Origin: Larkinella sp051857545
Lineage (GTDB): Bacteria; Bacteroidota; Bacteroidia; Cytophagales; Spirosomataceae
Direction: 5' to 3'
Assembly (NCBI RefSeq): GCF_051857545.1
Contig: NZ_JBPZHB010000005.1
Coordinates: 186,001 to 250,000, forward strand
DNA length: 64,000 bases
The notes beneath the pieces were generated by a model. The model ran no database searches. It was not told where the DNA came from and was given only the letters and a program-made list of their open reading frames with translations. Of the stretch, positions 24,545-33,277 are shown one piece after another. A program made the translations under genes and the position numbers. The first letter of the stretch is position 1, and each line of letters starts with the position of its first letter.

Positions 24545-26246
24545 TATGACGGTTTTTGATTAGTTGTTCCCGGTTTTTCTCCAGCACATCCTTTCGCAAC
24601 TCCTCTTCCACGTAGGCTTTATTCAATTCATCCTGTACGGATTCGAACTCTTCTTTCAAACTCGCAATCTTCGACTCCAGCACCAAGCGTTTGCGTTCGA
24701 TTTCCCGGTCCTTGCGGTTGAGGGCATAGTCGCGCAACGCCTTGCCGGTCACCTCCTGCAATTGCTGGGCTTCCCGCGCGGAACCCGTCAGCACGCCCTC
24801 GGGGCTTAAAAAGACATCCACCAGGTGTAGTCCTTCGTCCGTGATTACAAACTCGCGGACCTGGTTGGAATGCTTCATGCCGCGCGACTTCATAACGTAC
24901 ATACCCCGGTTCCGTTCACCGTTCGACTCAATATCCCGCACCAGCAACCAGGCATCTACCAGCGACGATACGCCCTCGTCCGTTTGCTCACTCACGATGG
25001 TGTTCAGCGACAGCGCCGTAAACATCACGGTTATTTGCCTCGATTGCAGAAAATCGATCAGCCGGATCAGCATCGACTTCACTTCGCTGACCGTGCCTAC
25101 TGTAATCAGGTTGGTAATCGGATCCAGAATAACCAGTTGAGGATCAAACTCTTCGATCAACTTATGAATCGAGACCAGGTGCATTTCCAACCCGTTGAGT
25201 GTAGGCCGTGAAGCGTGAAATTTCAACAGACCGGCATCGATGTGCTGCTGGAGGTCAAACCCGATTGAGCGCATGTTCCGGATGATCTGCTGCGGTGACT
25301 CCTCAAACGCAAAATAAATACAACGTTCTTTCCGATTGCAGGCTTCGTGGGCAAAACTGGCGGCAATGCTCGTTTTTCCCGTACCGGCAGTTCCCGAAAC
25401 CAGAATGCTGCTGCCCCTGAAAAACCCTTTTCCCTCCAGCATTTTGTCCAGCGACGGAATCCCGGACGAAATCCGTTCCGACGTTACATCGTGCGTCAGG
25501 GTGAGCGACGTAACCGGCAACACCGAGATGCCGCTTTGATCGATCAAAAAAGGATATTCGTTGGTTCCATGCACCGACCCCCGGTATTTGACGATGCGCA
25601 GAAGCCGGGTGGAGATCTGGTTGGTAACCCGGTGATCGAGCAGAATCACGCAGTCGGAAATGTATTCTTCCAGCCCGTGACGGGTCAACGTGCCACCTCC
25701 TCTTTCACCGGTGATAATGGTCGTCACTTTCTTGGCTTTCAGCCACTCAAACAATCGCCGGAGTTCAGCCCGCAAAATACCCTGATCGAGCAGCCCCGAA
25801 AACAGGTTTTCGATGGTATCCAGCACCACCCGTTTTGCTCCGATGCTGTCGATGGCGTATCCCAGCCGGATGAAAAGGCCGTCCAGGTCGTATTCGCCGG
25901 TTTCCTCAATTTCGCTCCGTTCAATCCGCACGTGATCGAGCTTGATCAGCTTATCCTGTTGGAGTTGATTCAGGTCGTAGCCGAGCGAAGCCACGTTTAA
26001 AACCAGTTCTTCGGCTTTCTCCTCGAATGACATAAAAACGCCCGGTTCGTCATAGTTGACAGCCCCGTGAACAATGAATTCGATGGAAAATAAGGTTTTT
26101 CCGCAACCCGTTCCCCCGCAAATCAGCGTGGGCCGGTCTTTTGGTAATCCTCCGCCCGTGATTTCATCCAGACCAACAATACCGGTCATGGCCTTGGGGA
26201 AGGAAGGAAGAGAGAAAGAAGATTTTTTTGAGGAAGTCAGGCTCAT
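24534..26246 (-). CDS. kaiC: KaiC-family double RecA-like ATPase
   Basis: 570 residues. Two RecA-like domains. CI: Walker A GGTGCGKT at 44-51, catalytic pair E75-E76 in SFEEKAEE, Walker B region VVLDTIENLF. CII: Walker A GTAGTGKT at 285-292, E315-E316 in FAFEESPQQ, LVILDPITNL. The phosphorylation dyad, S431-T432 in Synechococcus, aligns with S427-S428 in DEGVSSLVD. After CII comes a coiled-coil tail of about 80 residues (490-570, KDREIERKRLVLESKIASLK onward), not seen in cyanobacterial KaiC. First gene of the operon kaiC-kaiB-kaiB-kinase-regulator-(glgE). No kaiA is present. Confidence 0.95.
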   Translation of the reverse strand: MSLTSSKKSSFSLPSFPKAMTGIVGLDEITGGGLPKDRPTLICGGTGCGKTLFSIEFIVHGAVNYDEPGVFMSFEEKAEELVLNVASLGYDLNQLQQDKLIKLDHVRIERSEIEETGEYDLDGLFIRLGYAIDSIGAKRVVLDTIENLFSGLLDQGILRAELRRLFEWLKAKKVTTIITGERGGGTLTRHGLEEYISDCVILLDHRVTNQISTRLLRIVKYRGSVHGTNEYPFLIDQSGISVLPVTSLTLTHDVTSERISSGIPSLDKMLEGKGFFRGSSILVSGTAGTGKTSIAASFAHEACNRKERCIYFAFEESPQQIIRNMRSIGFDLQQHIDAGLLKFHASRPTLNGLEMHLVSIHKLIEEFDPQLVILDPITNLITVGTVSEVKSMLIRLIDFLQSRQITVMFTALSLNTIVSEQTDEGVSSLVDAWLLVRDIESNGERNRGMYVMKSRGMKHSNQVREFVITDEGLHLVDVFLSPEGVLTGSAREAQQLQEVTGKALRDYALNRKDREIERKRLVLESKIASLKEEFESVQDELNKAYVEEELRKDVLEKNREQLIKNRHNEQ

Positions 26247-26488
26247 CGATCGTGCAATTTTTCAAAACGTGTGGTGGAAAAGGGCATTTAATTTTCAAAA
26301 AACATAACCAGATTTCCCCGCAGAGTGTTTGACGACCGGGCCAGAATGATCCGTTTAAAGTTCGAAAATATACTAAAAAAATACACGTCCGAGGCAATTT
26401 CTCCCAAGCGTCCGGTTTCGAACCAAAAAATAAAGGATAGAAGCAAACCGCCCCATCCTTTACGACTTTTCACCTAAAATAATGGGAT
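26247..26488 (-). promoter_or_regulatory. Upstream region of the kai operon
   Basis: AT-rich sequence with no gene. On the minus strand TATGTTTT (26299-26306) resembles the Bacteroidota -7 element and would place the start of transcription about 45 nt before the kaiC ATG. No convincing -33 element was found. The rest of the gap, to 26577, is the AGACAAGAGA-type element. Confidence 0.3.
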
Positions 26489-26572
26489 AGACAAGAGAGC
26501 TGAGAAAAGAGAGAATAGACTCAAAAAGTCTCATTTCTCACGTCTTTCCTCTCTGATCTCACCTCTCTTGTC
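26489..26572. repeat. Second AGACAAGAGA-type inverted repeat
   Basis: GACAAGAGAGCTGAGA (26490-26505) pairs with TCTCACCTCTCTTGTC (26557-26572) with one mismatch; the inner purine and pyrimidine tracts pair partly. It shares the GACAAGAGAG core with the element at 1670-1760. It lies 5 nt past the stop of the DUF3179 gene (minus strand), so like its sister it marks a gene end. Confidence 0.7.
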
Positions 26573-26577
26573 TTCTT

Positions 26578-27765
26578 TCACAAATACCGGGTCGTGGCCG
26601 GATGAAACGTTTCCCACGAATGCAGGTATTCCTGCGAGGCCGGAATCCGGGCCAGTTTCTTGCCTTTCAGCAGCCCCTCCGTGCAGACACCGTGCCGGTT
26701 CCAGACCGACCCGGTTTCCTGGTCCCGAAATGAATCCGTCGAATCCGCCGTAAAATGCAGAATTTGGCCGTTTACGTTTCGGTTCCAGACATGGAAGGTC
26801 GCACTGTCGGAGGCCACCATGAGCAATAACGGTGTTCCAGCCAGACTGTCGTTCGTAACTTTTTGTTTGAGTAACTGACTCCAGTCGTAAGCGCGGGCCG
26901 CTTTGTTTCGCTCCACACCCACCACCCACGATTTCGGCTTCCACGACAGGCTATCGCGCCCCGTCAGTTTCCGTTTGACTTGCCCTTTTTCGTAGGGTTC
27001 CATGCTCGCGTACTGCTCATTGAAGGTCGAATCCGGCTGAAGAACCAGCGTTTCGGGGTGCAGTTCGGTCCAGGCTTGCAACGTCATTTGTTCGGCCTGA
27101 AAACCGGGCAAATACTGGCCTTTCAACGGGCCGGCGATGGCTTCGCCGTTGACCTGCCGCCACCAGCTACCGGTCGTTTTGTCTTCAAACATCGCATTGA
27201 AATGATCCATGCCCACCAGCCGGAACTCTTCAATCTTGTCGCCCACCAGCGGCCGAAACACGCGGCCCGTTCGACAAACCGTACAGTACGTAATCATAAC
27301 CGGTTCCCCACCCACCGTGTCCCGAACCTGGTGGTGATAGCCAATAAACTGGATCGGATAAGCCCGCGCCTGCCCGTTTACGACCAACCCCAACACCAGC
27401 TTATCAGCCGGGATTTTACTGGCTTTCAAATCCAGCATGACGGTTTCTTTTGGCTGGTAAAACATTTTCTCGGCCAGAAACCGGAAGTTGAAGAGGTAAA
27501 AAACGACGGCATAGACGGCCAGCAGCGCCAGCACGGCGGCTTTGCGTCCCCTGCGTTTCGGTACCGCCAGCAATCGGTACGTCGGATAGGCGATGAGCAA
27601 CCAGCCAACAATCCGGATGATCCAACTATTCTGATGAATCCAGTAGGCAAAATCAATCGTATCGGCTTCCTGACTGCCCGGCATCGGCATAATGAAGTAG
27701 ACTTTCGCTATTTCAGTGGCCGTCAGCAGCAGAATGCCGAAGATAAAAACGAGCATGATTTTCAT
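26578..27765 (-). CDS. DUF3179 membrane-anchored protein
   Basis: 395 residues. Hydrophobic segments at about 4-22, 48-66 and 76-96 anchor the N-terminus. The rest is a DUF3179 domain, recognised from VMITYCTVCRTGRVFRPLVG, with FRLVGMDHFNAMFEDKTTGS and SWWRQVNGEAIAGPLKGQYL following. The paired Cys in TYCTVCRTG suggests metal or redox chemistry, but the family has no established function. It is the last gene of the minus-strand uptake/redox run, 22 nt after an AhpD-like gene, so it is probably in the same operon. Confidence 0.88.
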   Translation of the reverse strand: MKIMLVFIFGILLLTATEIAKVYFIMPMPGSQEADTIDFAYWIHQNSWIIRIVGWLLIAYPTYRLLAVPKRRGRKAAVLALLAVYAVVFYLFNFRFLAEKMFYQPKETVMLDLKASKIPADKLVLGLVVNGQARAYPIQFIGYHHQVRDTVGGEPVMITYCTVCRTGRVFRPLVGDKIEEFRLVGMDHFNAMFEDKTTGSWWRQVNGEAIAGPLKGQYLPGFQAEQMTLQAWTELHPETLVLQPDSTFNEQYASMEPYEKGQVKRKLTGRDSLSWKPKSWVVGVERNKAARAYDWSQLLKQKVTNDSLAGTPLLLMVASDSATFHVWNRNVNGQILHFTADSTDSFRDQETGSVWNRHGVCTEGLLKGKKLARIPASQEYLHSWETFHPATTRYL

Positions 27766-27787
27766 AGAAACAGGGTTTACAGTTCAC

Positions 27788-28345
27788 TCACCGGGGCATA
27801 TAGTGATCATCTGCCGTATAGCCGTACTCCGCGATTTTAGTCGCCCGAAACTTGTACAATTCCGGGTTTTCGGGTGCCCAGGTCGCCAGACCGTCGACGT
27901 ATCGGTTAAACATACAGAAAGCAGCCGCAATCAACACTGTATCGTGAATGTCTTTATCGGTCGCTCCCTGCTGACGGGCTTCGTAAACCTGCTCAGGCGT
28001 CACCTGTTTCCCGCCTTTTTGCACACTGCCGGCAATGGCCAGCAGGGCTTTCAGTTTGGACGAAATCAGGGTTAGCCCGTAGTTTTCCTTAACGGCTTTG
28101 ACAAACTCGCCGTTCTCGTCGCCCCAGTAATAACTGGCCACGGCACCGTGGATGGTCTGGCAAAAAAAGCAGTCATTTTCGAAGGAAACATAGGTGGCAA
28201 TCAGCTCGCGTTCGGCCCGGCTCAGACCATCGTCGGTTTGCAGCAGCGCGTTGGCTAATTCATTGAGTGGCTTCGCCGTCTCGGGGCTAAACGCCATCGG
28301 CCCGCGAATCCCGGGCAACCCTTCAGGTAATTGAATATAAGGCAT
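27788..28345 (-). CDS. AhpD-like (carboxymuconolactone decarboxylase family) protein, copy 1
   Basis: 185 residues, helical CMD/AhpD fold. The alkylhydroperoxidase signature E-x11-C-x2-C-x3-H is intact: E47, C59, C62 and H66 in ENDCFFCQTIH. A conserved second block GATDKDIHDTVLIAAAFCMF follows. The likely role is peroxide or quinone reduction through the CxxC pair. One of three paralogues within 6 kb. No signal peptide is visible, so it acts in the cytoplasm. Confidence 0.9.
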   Translation of the reverse strand: MPYIQLPEGLPGIRGPMAFSPETAKPLNELANALLQTDDGLSRAERELIATYVSFENDCFFCQTIHGAVASYYWGDENGEFVKAVKENYGLTLISSKLKALLAIAGSVQKGGKQVTPEQVYEARQQGATDKDIHDTVLIAAAFCMFNRYVDGLATWAPENPELYKFRATKIAEYGYTADDHYMPR

Positions 28346-28520
28346 ATCGGAATAAAAAGATTAAAAACAGATCGAAACCGGAGTATATATCCCTGACCGC
28401 AACGCAGCCAGGGAATATCGTACTAACCTATTATGAACGCATTGCTTTCGTAGTTCAGGCTATGGATTGGTGTTCGTATGGATTGATAACCATAAGCGCT
28501 GCACCATAAACCCTCAACTT

Positions 28521-29069
28521 CTATACCACCGGTTTTGGCATCACATAACCCAGGGTTCCCATGCGCTCGCCCATGGCTTCGTAAGCCGCCGGGTCCGTCG
28601 GGGTCAGGCTTGCCAGTCCGTCGACATACCGGTTGAACAGGCAGAACGTGGCGGCAATTAAAACCGTATCGTGAATGTCGCGGTCGGTGGCCCCCTGCTG
28701 GCGGGCGTCGGCCACCAGTTCCTCCGAAACCGTGCGGGCATCCTGCTGAACGTGTTTGGCAATGGTCAGCAAGGCTTTCAGCTTGTCGGAAACCGGAGCG
28801 GTTTGGTATTCCGCGATCACCTGATCCACCAGCTCTTTGTCTTTTCCCAGGAGAAACCGGGCCGCAGCCGCATGGCTCCCGGCGCAGAAATGACAGTCGT
28901 TGAGCGACGACACAAAGGTCGCGATCAACTCGCGCTCGACTTCGCTCAGGGGCGATTCGTTTCGCAACAACGCCTGCGCCAGTGCATACAGATGCTGACC
29001 GGTATCGGGCCGGTACATGACCAGGCTGCGAATACCGGGAATGCCTTCAGGAACTTGAATGTGTGCCAT
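28521..29069 (-). CDS. AhpD-like (carboxymuconolactone decarboxylase family) protein, copy 2
   Basis: 182 residues, alignable along its length with copies 1 and 3 (same opening P/E-G-hydrophobic PGI and same GATDRDIHDTVLIAATFCLF block). E47, C59, C62 and H66 are conserved in NDCHFCAGSH, so the AhpD catalytic set is complete. A GC-rich inverted-repeat element separates it from the MFS gene upstream. A 175-nt gap with a weak hairpin separates it from copy 1. Confidence 0.9.
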   Translation of the reverse strand: MAHIQVPEGIPGIRSLVMYRPDTGQHLYALAQALLRNESPLSEVERELIATFVSSLNDCHFCAGSHAAAARFLLGKDKELVDQVIAEYQTAPVSDKLKALLTIAKHVQQDARTVSEELVADARQQGATDRDIHDTVLIAATFCLFNRYVDGLASLTPTDPAAYEAMGERMGTLGYVMPKPVV

Positions 29070-29090
29070 TTTTTTGATGATTTATGTTTT

Positions 29091-29155
29091 TGCCCCCAAC
29101 CCCCTGAAGGGGCTCCAATCGTCCGACAAAAGCCCTCTTCAGGGGGTTGGGGGCA
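29091..29155. repeat. GC-rich inverted repeat overlapping the MFS gene end
   Basis: TGCCCCCAACCCCCTGAAGG plus GGCT (29091-29114) matches the reverse complement of 29131-29155 apart from one inserted base. The right arm supplies the last codons and the TGA stop of the MFS transporter (…KLPPTP). A sister element of similar design is at 46971-47049. Confidence 0.88.
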
Positions 29156-30374
29156 GTTTTGATGGCTGCGGGCCGCTCCAGATGGCAATAAAGCCAATGA
29201 CGAACGTACCGGAAAAGGCAAAAATGGCCGATCCATACCCGCCCAAGACCGCAACCAGCGTACCAATAAAAAGGACCGCCGTTGCCGTCACCAGCCGACC
29301 GATGTTGAAACAAAAACCGGTGGCCCGGCCCCGCAACGGGGTGGGAAAAAGTTCGGGCAAATAAGCCGACATGGTGCCCTGGCTGATGCCGAAAAGCAGT
29401 GCCAGCGTGGCCATTTCGATATACACCACGAGAGAAAGGGTCGTGTTCGTTTTGAAGACCACCGCGACCATGACGAAACAGGCGGCAAAAACAAACAGCA
29501 TGGTTCGCCGATGCCCGAACAGCTTGACGATGAACCCCGACAGGATTCCGCCCAACACCCCCCCGCTGCCCATCAGCATCATCGATAAACCGCGCGCTTT
29601 CCGCGCATCACCCACCACCAGGCTCTGCACCCAGGTCGGCACCCACGAAAAAACCGCCCACAACCCCACCAGCATCGCCCCGAACGCCAGCGAACCCAGC
29701 CACAACGACCGGCGGTATTGCGGATCGAACAGGGTGGCGTTGGCATCGGCGGATTGCTGATGAACCCGTTTCCAGCCTTCCGGTTCCTGAACAAACCCCG
29801 CGATCAACGCACCCAGGATCAGCGGAATACCGCCAACCCAGAAGGCCTGCCGCCAGTCGGGCAGGAAATAGTTGACCAGACCGGACAGTAGAATCCCGAC
29901 CGGAAAAGCCACCGCCAGAATGCCCATTGCAACGGGCCGGTTGCGCTCCGGCCAAATTTCGGCCACGATTACCGTGGTCAACACCAGCACGCCCCCGATG
30001 CCAAAACCGGCGGCAAACCGCAACGCGACGACGGTCAGCCAGTTGGGAGCAAAAGCCGTCAGCAGGGTACAGCCGCCATACAAACACACCGCCCCGACCA
30101 GCGACGTAACCCGCCCCAGCCGGTCGCCGAAATAGCCGAAACTCATACCGCCCAGCATCCAGCCGTACAGGAAAGTAGCCCCGACGTAGGCACTAACCCG
30201 ATCGAGTTCAGCCTGGTCGGCCTGTCCCAGCAAGTCACGGACGACCACCGGCAGGTAGGTTGACATTAAGGTCGAAACCGTGCCGCTGAAAATATACACC
30301 AGCATACAGAGCGCAAACACCAGGCTGCGGTAGGCCGATGTCGTTGGAGCGGCCGTGAGTTGAATGGTTTCCAT
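29139..30374 (-). CDS. MFS transporter
   Basis: 411 residues from the ATG at 30374 (METIQL); the ATG sits 1 nt from the stop of the TonB-dependent receptor gene, arguing for translational coupling. Twelve hydrophobic segments and the MFS signature between helices 2 and 3 (GYFGDRLGR) are clear. The aromatic-acid/sugar:H+ symporter type is suggested by FAAGFGIGGVLVLTTVIVAE and PTPLRGRATGFCFNIGR. It probably moves the ligand imported by the adjacent receptor across the inner membrane. The C-terminal residues are encoded by a repeat arm. Confidence 0.9.
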   Translation of the reverse strand: METIQLTAAPTTSAYRSLVFALCMLVYIFSGTVSTLMSTYLPVVVRDLLGQADQAELDRVSAYVGATFLYGWMLGGMSFGYFGDRLGRVTSLVGAVCLYGGCTLLTAFAPNWLTVVALRFAAGFGIGGVLVLTTVIVAEIWPERNRPVAMGILAVAFPVGILLSGLVNYFLPDWRQAFWVGGIPLILGALIAGFVQEPEGWKRVHQQSADANATLFDPQYRRSLWLGSLAFGAMLVGLWAVFSWVPTWVQSLVVGDARKARGLSMMLMGSGGVLGGILSGFIVKLFGHRRTMLFVFAACFVMVAVVFKTNTTLSLVVYIEMATLALLFGISQGTMSAYLPELFPTPLRGRATGFCFNIGRLVTATAVLFIGTLVAVLGGYGSAIFAFSGTFVIGFIAIWSGPQPSKLPPTP

Positions 30375-30375
30375 C

Positions 30376-33174
30376 TTAGCGCATTCCCTGGTCAAAGGTT
30401 AACGAAATATAATACAGACCGCCCACCGCCGGAGACCCGTAAGCCTGCACGACGTATTGGTTGGTCAGGTTGCTGGCTCCCACTTTCAGAGCGGTTTTCA
30501 GCGACGGAACCCGGTACGTAACCTGCGCGTCGAGCAGGTGATAGGCCTGAATCCGGCCCGGACGAAGATCGTTGAACGAACCCACCCAGTCGAATGAATT
30601 CTGCCAGTGCCAGGCCACGTTGAAGCCGAGGTTTTTGGCCAGGTTGCGGTTTCCAACCGTCACGTTCGTTTTGTATTTCGGCGTATTAAAAGCCGGAATG
30701 TTGTTGGGGTTTGCCCCTTTCAGGTTAAAGGCCGACCAGGTGCCGTTGCCGCCAATCGTAAAACCGCCCGGCACATAATACGTCAGGCCCAGCGTGGCTC
30801 CCTGTGCCGTTACGCGGTCGGTAGCATTGGTATACAATTGAAAAACCTGGTATTTGGTGTTCAGGATGTCCTGCGCGGCTGCTGGATTTATGGTGCCGTC
30901 GCTGCCCAGAACCGGATTGTCGGGCCGGATGACCACCTGATTCAGGATAAAGTTCTGGTATTCACCAAAGTAATAATTGGCATCGACAGCCAGCCGATTG
31001 TTGATCAACCCCCGGTAACCGACCTCAAAGCTCTGCACCTTTTCCGGTTTGATGTAGGCCACATTCGATTTTTGCAGTTTGTCCTTGTTATTCATCACCG
31101 CCTGCTGGGGTGTTTTTCCGGCCTGTACATCGGCCAGAAAACCGTTGACAAAACCGCCGACAGACGGGGAATTGATCGAATTTTCGTAGACGTTCATGCC
31201 CGCGCTGTTGGCAGGAGCGCCCCCCAGAATCGTAATCGGGCCGACATTCAGCTTGATAAACTGGTCGCTCGGCGTCGGGTTTCGAAAACCGGTTTGGAAT
31301 GAGGCCCGGAAATTATGCGCTTCGGTCGGGGAAAAAACCAGGGACGCTCTGGGCGTGAAGTACCCGGCAAAATTCTGGTTCTTGTCGTACCGCCCCGACA
31401 CCGTCAGCTTCAGCTTGTCGGCAAAAAGCCGCTGGCTGGCCTGGACAAAGGCTCCGAACTCATTGTACAGAATGCGCCCCCCTTTGTCGTCGAACAGCGT
31501 CCCGTTTGTGAACAGACTGAACTGGCGGAAATTACCCCCGGCCAGCACTTCGGTTTTTGACAAACCGGCGGCTTCCAGGGCCGACGAAAAATTGTACTGG
31601 GCATCGGCATGGTACATTTTCGTCTGGCTCAGAATCCCGGCGCCGTTCAATCCCTGAATCGTTTTCAGCCGCGCCTTTTCGCGATCAAACTCCGCCGAAC
31701 CAGGCAGATACCGCCCCTGATCGGCAAAGCGCCGGGCGGCTGTGTGATCGGCCGTCGTGACGCCCTGCACCTTGCCCTGAAAAGCCTCCGTGTAACGTGT
31801 AAACCACATTTCATCCGCCTGATTGGCCGGAACCACCGTGCCATTCAGGTCTCGCACCCATGTCCGGCCAACCTGCTGACCCAGCGAACGGGAATTGAAC
31901 GAATCGTGCGAATCTTCCTGATTGGTGTAGCCCCGGACAAAGAAATTAGCTCCCCGCAGTTCGATGCGATGCTGAAGCAACGAAAAACCGTTGACCGAAA
32001 ACCGGTTGCTGCCCGTGTAATTAGCCGTTCCTTTTGAATAACTGTAGGAATAAATCGCTTCCAGATTGGGTGTGATCCGGTAATGCAAAGCTCCGTTCAG
32101 TTTCAGGCTATAGACGTTGTAATCCGTCAAATACCGCTCTTCGTAGCCGGTGCGGGCCACTTTGCCGATGCCGGTGATGGTGCGGTTTACCTCATCGCCA
32201 TACACATTCAGGCCGTTGTAAGCCGGGTTGTTGCGTCCCTTTTGTTCGGCAGGTGTGGTGGCATCAACGTCAGTATAATCCGTGGCAAACCAGTCCAGCC
32301 CCTTCATGTACGCAACATTCAGTTTGAAAGCCAGCTTGTTGTTAAACGCCTTCGCATACCGCAGGGCATAATCGTGGTACAGGGCGGCACCGGTATTCGG
32401 GTCGTTGACGTGGTTGACGCCCACTTTGGCCTGCGCACTCAGCCCCTGAAACTGAAAGGGATCTTTCGAATGCATCAGCAAGGCCCCGTTGAAAGCCGTC
32501 GGGCCGTACAAGGCCGAGGCCGATCCCGGCACCAGTTCGACGCTTTCGACATCGAGATCCGAGAGTCCGAACATGTTGCCAACCGAAAAACCGAAACCGG
32601 CGGGCTGGTTGTCGATCCCGTCGATCAATTGCAAAAACCGGGTGTTGCCGGTGCTGGCAAAACCGCGCGTATTGATCTGTTTGTAGGTCAACCCGCTGGT
32701 GACCATATCGACGCCCTTGAGATTATTAATGCCCTCGTAAAACGTCGCCGAGGGTGTTTCGCGAATGGCCCGGTTGTCCATTTTCTCGATGCTGACGGGC
32801 GCTTTCAGGATGTTTTCCTCCACCCGCGAAGCCGCTACGACCACATCCTGCAACACCTGCGTGCTGACTTTCAGCGATACGGCGATGGGTTGACCGGCAT
32901 TTTGTACCGAAACCAGTTGTCGTTCATACCCCACCATCGTGACGATCAGCGTCCACGGTCCACGCCGGTTGGTGGTCAGCGAAAACTGGCCCGCAGCATC
33001 GGCGGTGGTGCCGGTCAGTTGGTCTTTGATCAGGATGCTGGCTCCCGACAGCGGGGTTTTGGTGTCGGCGTCCGTGAGTGTTCCCGACAGCCGGGTTTGC
33101 TGGGCGATTGCGGTGCCGTTCAGGACAATCAGTACGAGAAGGCTATATAAAAAAGTAAACGGTTTTTGCTTCAT
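30376..33174 (-). CDS. TonB-dependent receptor with carboxypeptidase-like regulatory domain
   Basis: 932 residues, outer membrane. Signal peptide (1-24), carboxypeptidase-D regulatory-like domain (about 27-105, SGTLTDADTKTPLSGASILI), plug (about 110-250, with INTRGFASTGNTRFLQLIDG and LVPGSASALYGPTAFNGALL), then a large beta barrel ending in a typical aromatic-rich strand (GGLYYISLTFDQGMR). No SusD partner is adjacent, so this is not a SusCD pair. The MFS gene follows at 1 nt. The ligand is unknown. Confidence 0.93.
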   Translation of the reverse strand: MKQKPFTFLYSLLVLIVLNGTAIAQQTRLSGTLTDADTKTPLSGASILIKDQLTGTTADAAGQFSLTTNRRGPWTLIVTMVGYERQLVSVQNAGQPIAVSLKVSTQVLQDVVVAASRVEENILKAPVSIEKMDNRAIRETPSATFYEGINNLKGVDMVTSGLTYKQINTRGFASTGNTRFLQLIDGIDNQPAGFGFSVGNMFGLSDLDVESVELVPGSASALYGPTAFNGALLMHSKDPFQFQGLSAQAKVGVNHVNDPNTGAALYHDYALRYAKAFNNKLAFKLNVAYMKGLDWFATDYTDVDATTPAEQKGRNNPAYNGLNVYGDEVNRTITGIGKVARTGYEERYLTDYNVYSLKLNGALHYRITPNLEAIYSYSYSKGTANYTGSNRFSVNGFSLLQHRIELRGANFFVRGYTNQEDSHDSFNSRSLGQQVGRTWVRDLNGTVVPANQADEMWFTRYTEAFQGKVQGVTTADHTAARRFADQGRYLPGSAEFDREKARLKTIQGLNGAGILSQTKMYHADAQYNFSSALEAAGLSKTEVLAGGNFRQFSLFTNGTLFDDKGGRILYNEFGAFVQASQRLFADKLKLTVSGRYDKNQNFAGYFTPRASLVFSPTEAHNFRASFQTGFRNPTPSDQFIKLNVGPITILGGAPANSAGMNVYENSINSPSVGGFVNGFLADVQAGKTPQQAVMNNKDKLQKSNVAYIKPEKVQSFEVGYRGLINNRLAVDANYYFGEYQNFILNQVVIRPDNPVLGSDGTINPAAAQDILNTKYQVFQLYTNATDRVTAQGATLGLTYYVPGGFTIGGNGTWSAFNLKGANPNNIPAFNTPKYKTNVTVGNRNLAKNLGFNVAWHWQNSFDWVGSFNDLRPGRIQAYHLLDAQVTYRVPSLKTALKVGASNLTNQYVVQAYGSPAVGGLYYISLTFDQGMR

Positions 33175-33277
33175 CAGTTTTGGTCTTTTGGAAGAGATGG
33201 CTGCGTAATTCGGAATGATTTCAGTCGGTCAAGGCATACTTCTGTCAAAGACAGGGCGTTGAACTCCTGAAAAGAGA

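Noticed and set aside
32083..33150. 355-codon plus-strand frame opposite a TonB-dependent receptor
   Set aside because: Shadow of the receptor gene; no recognisable domain.
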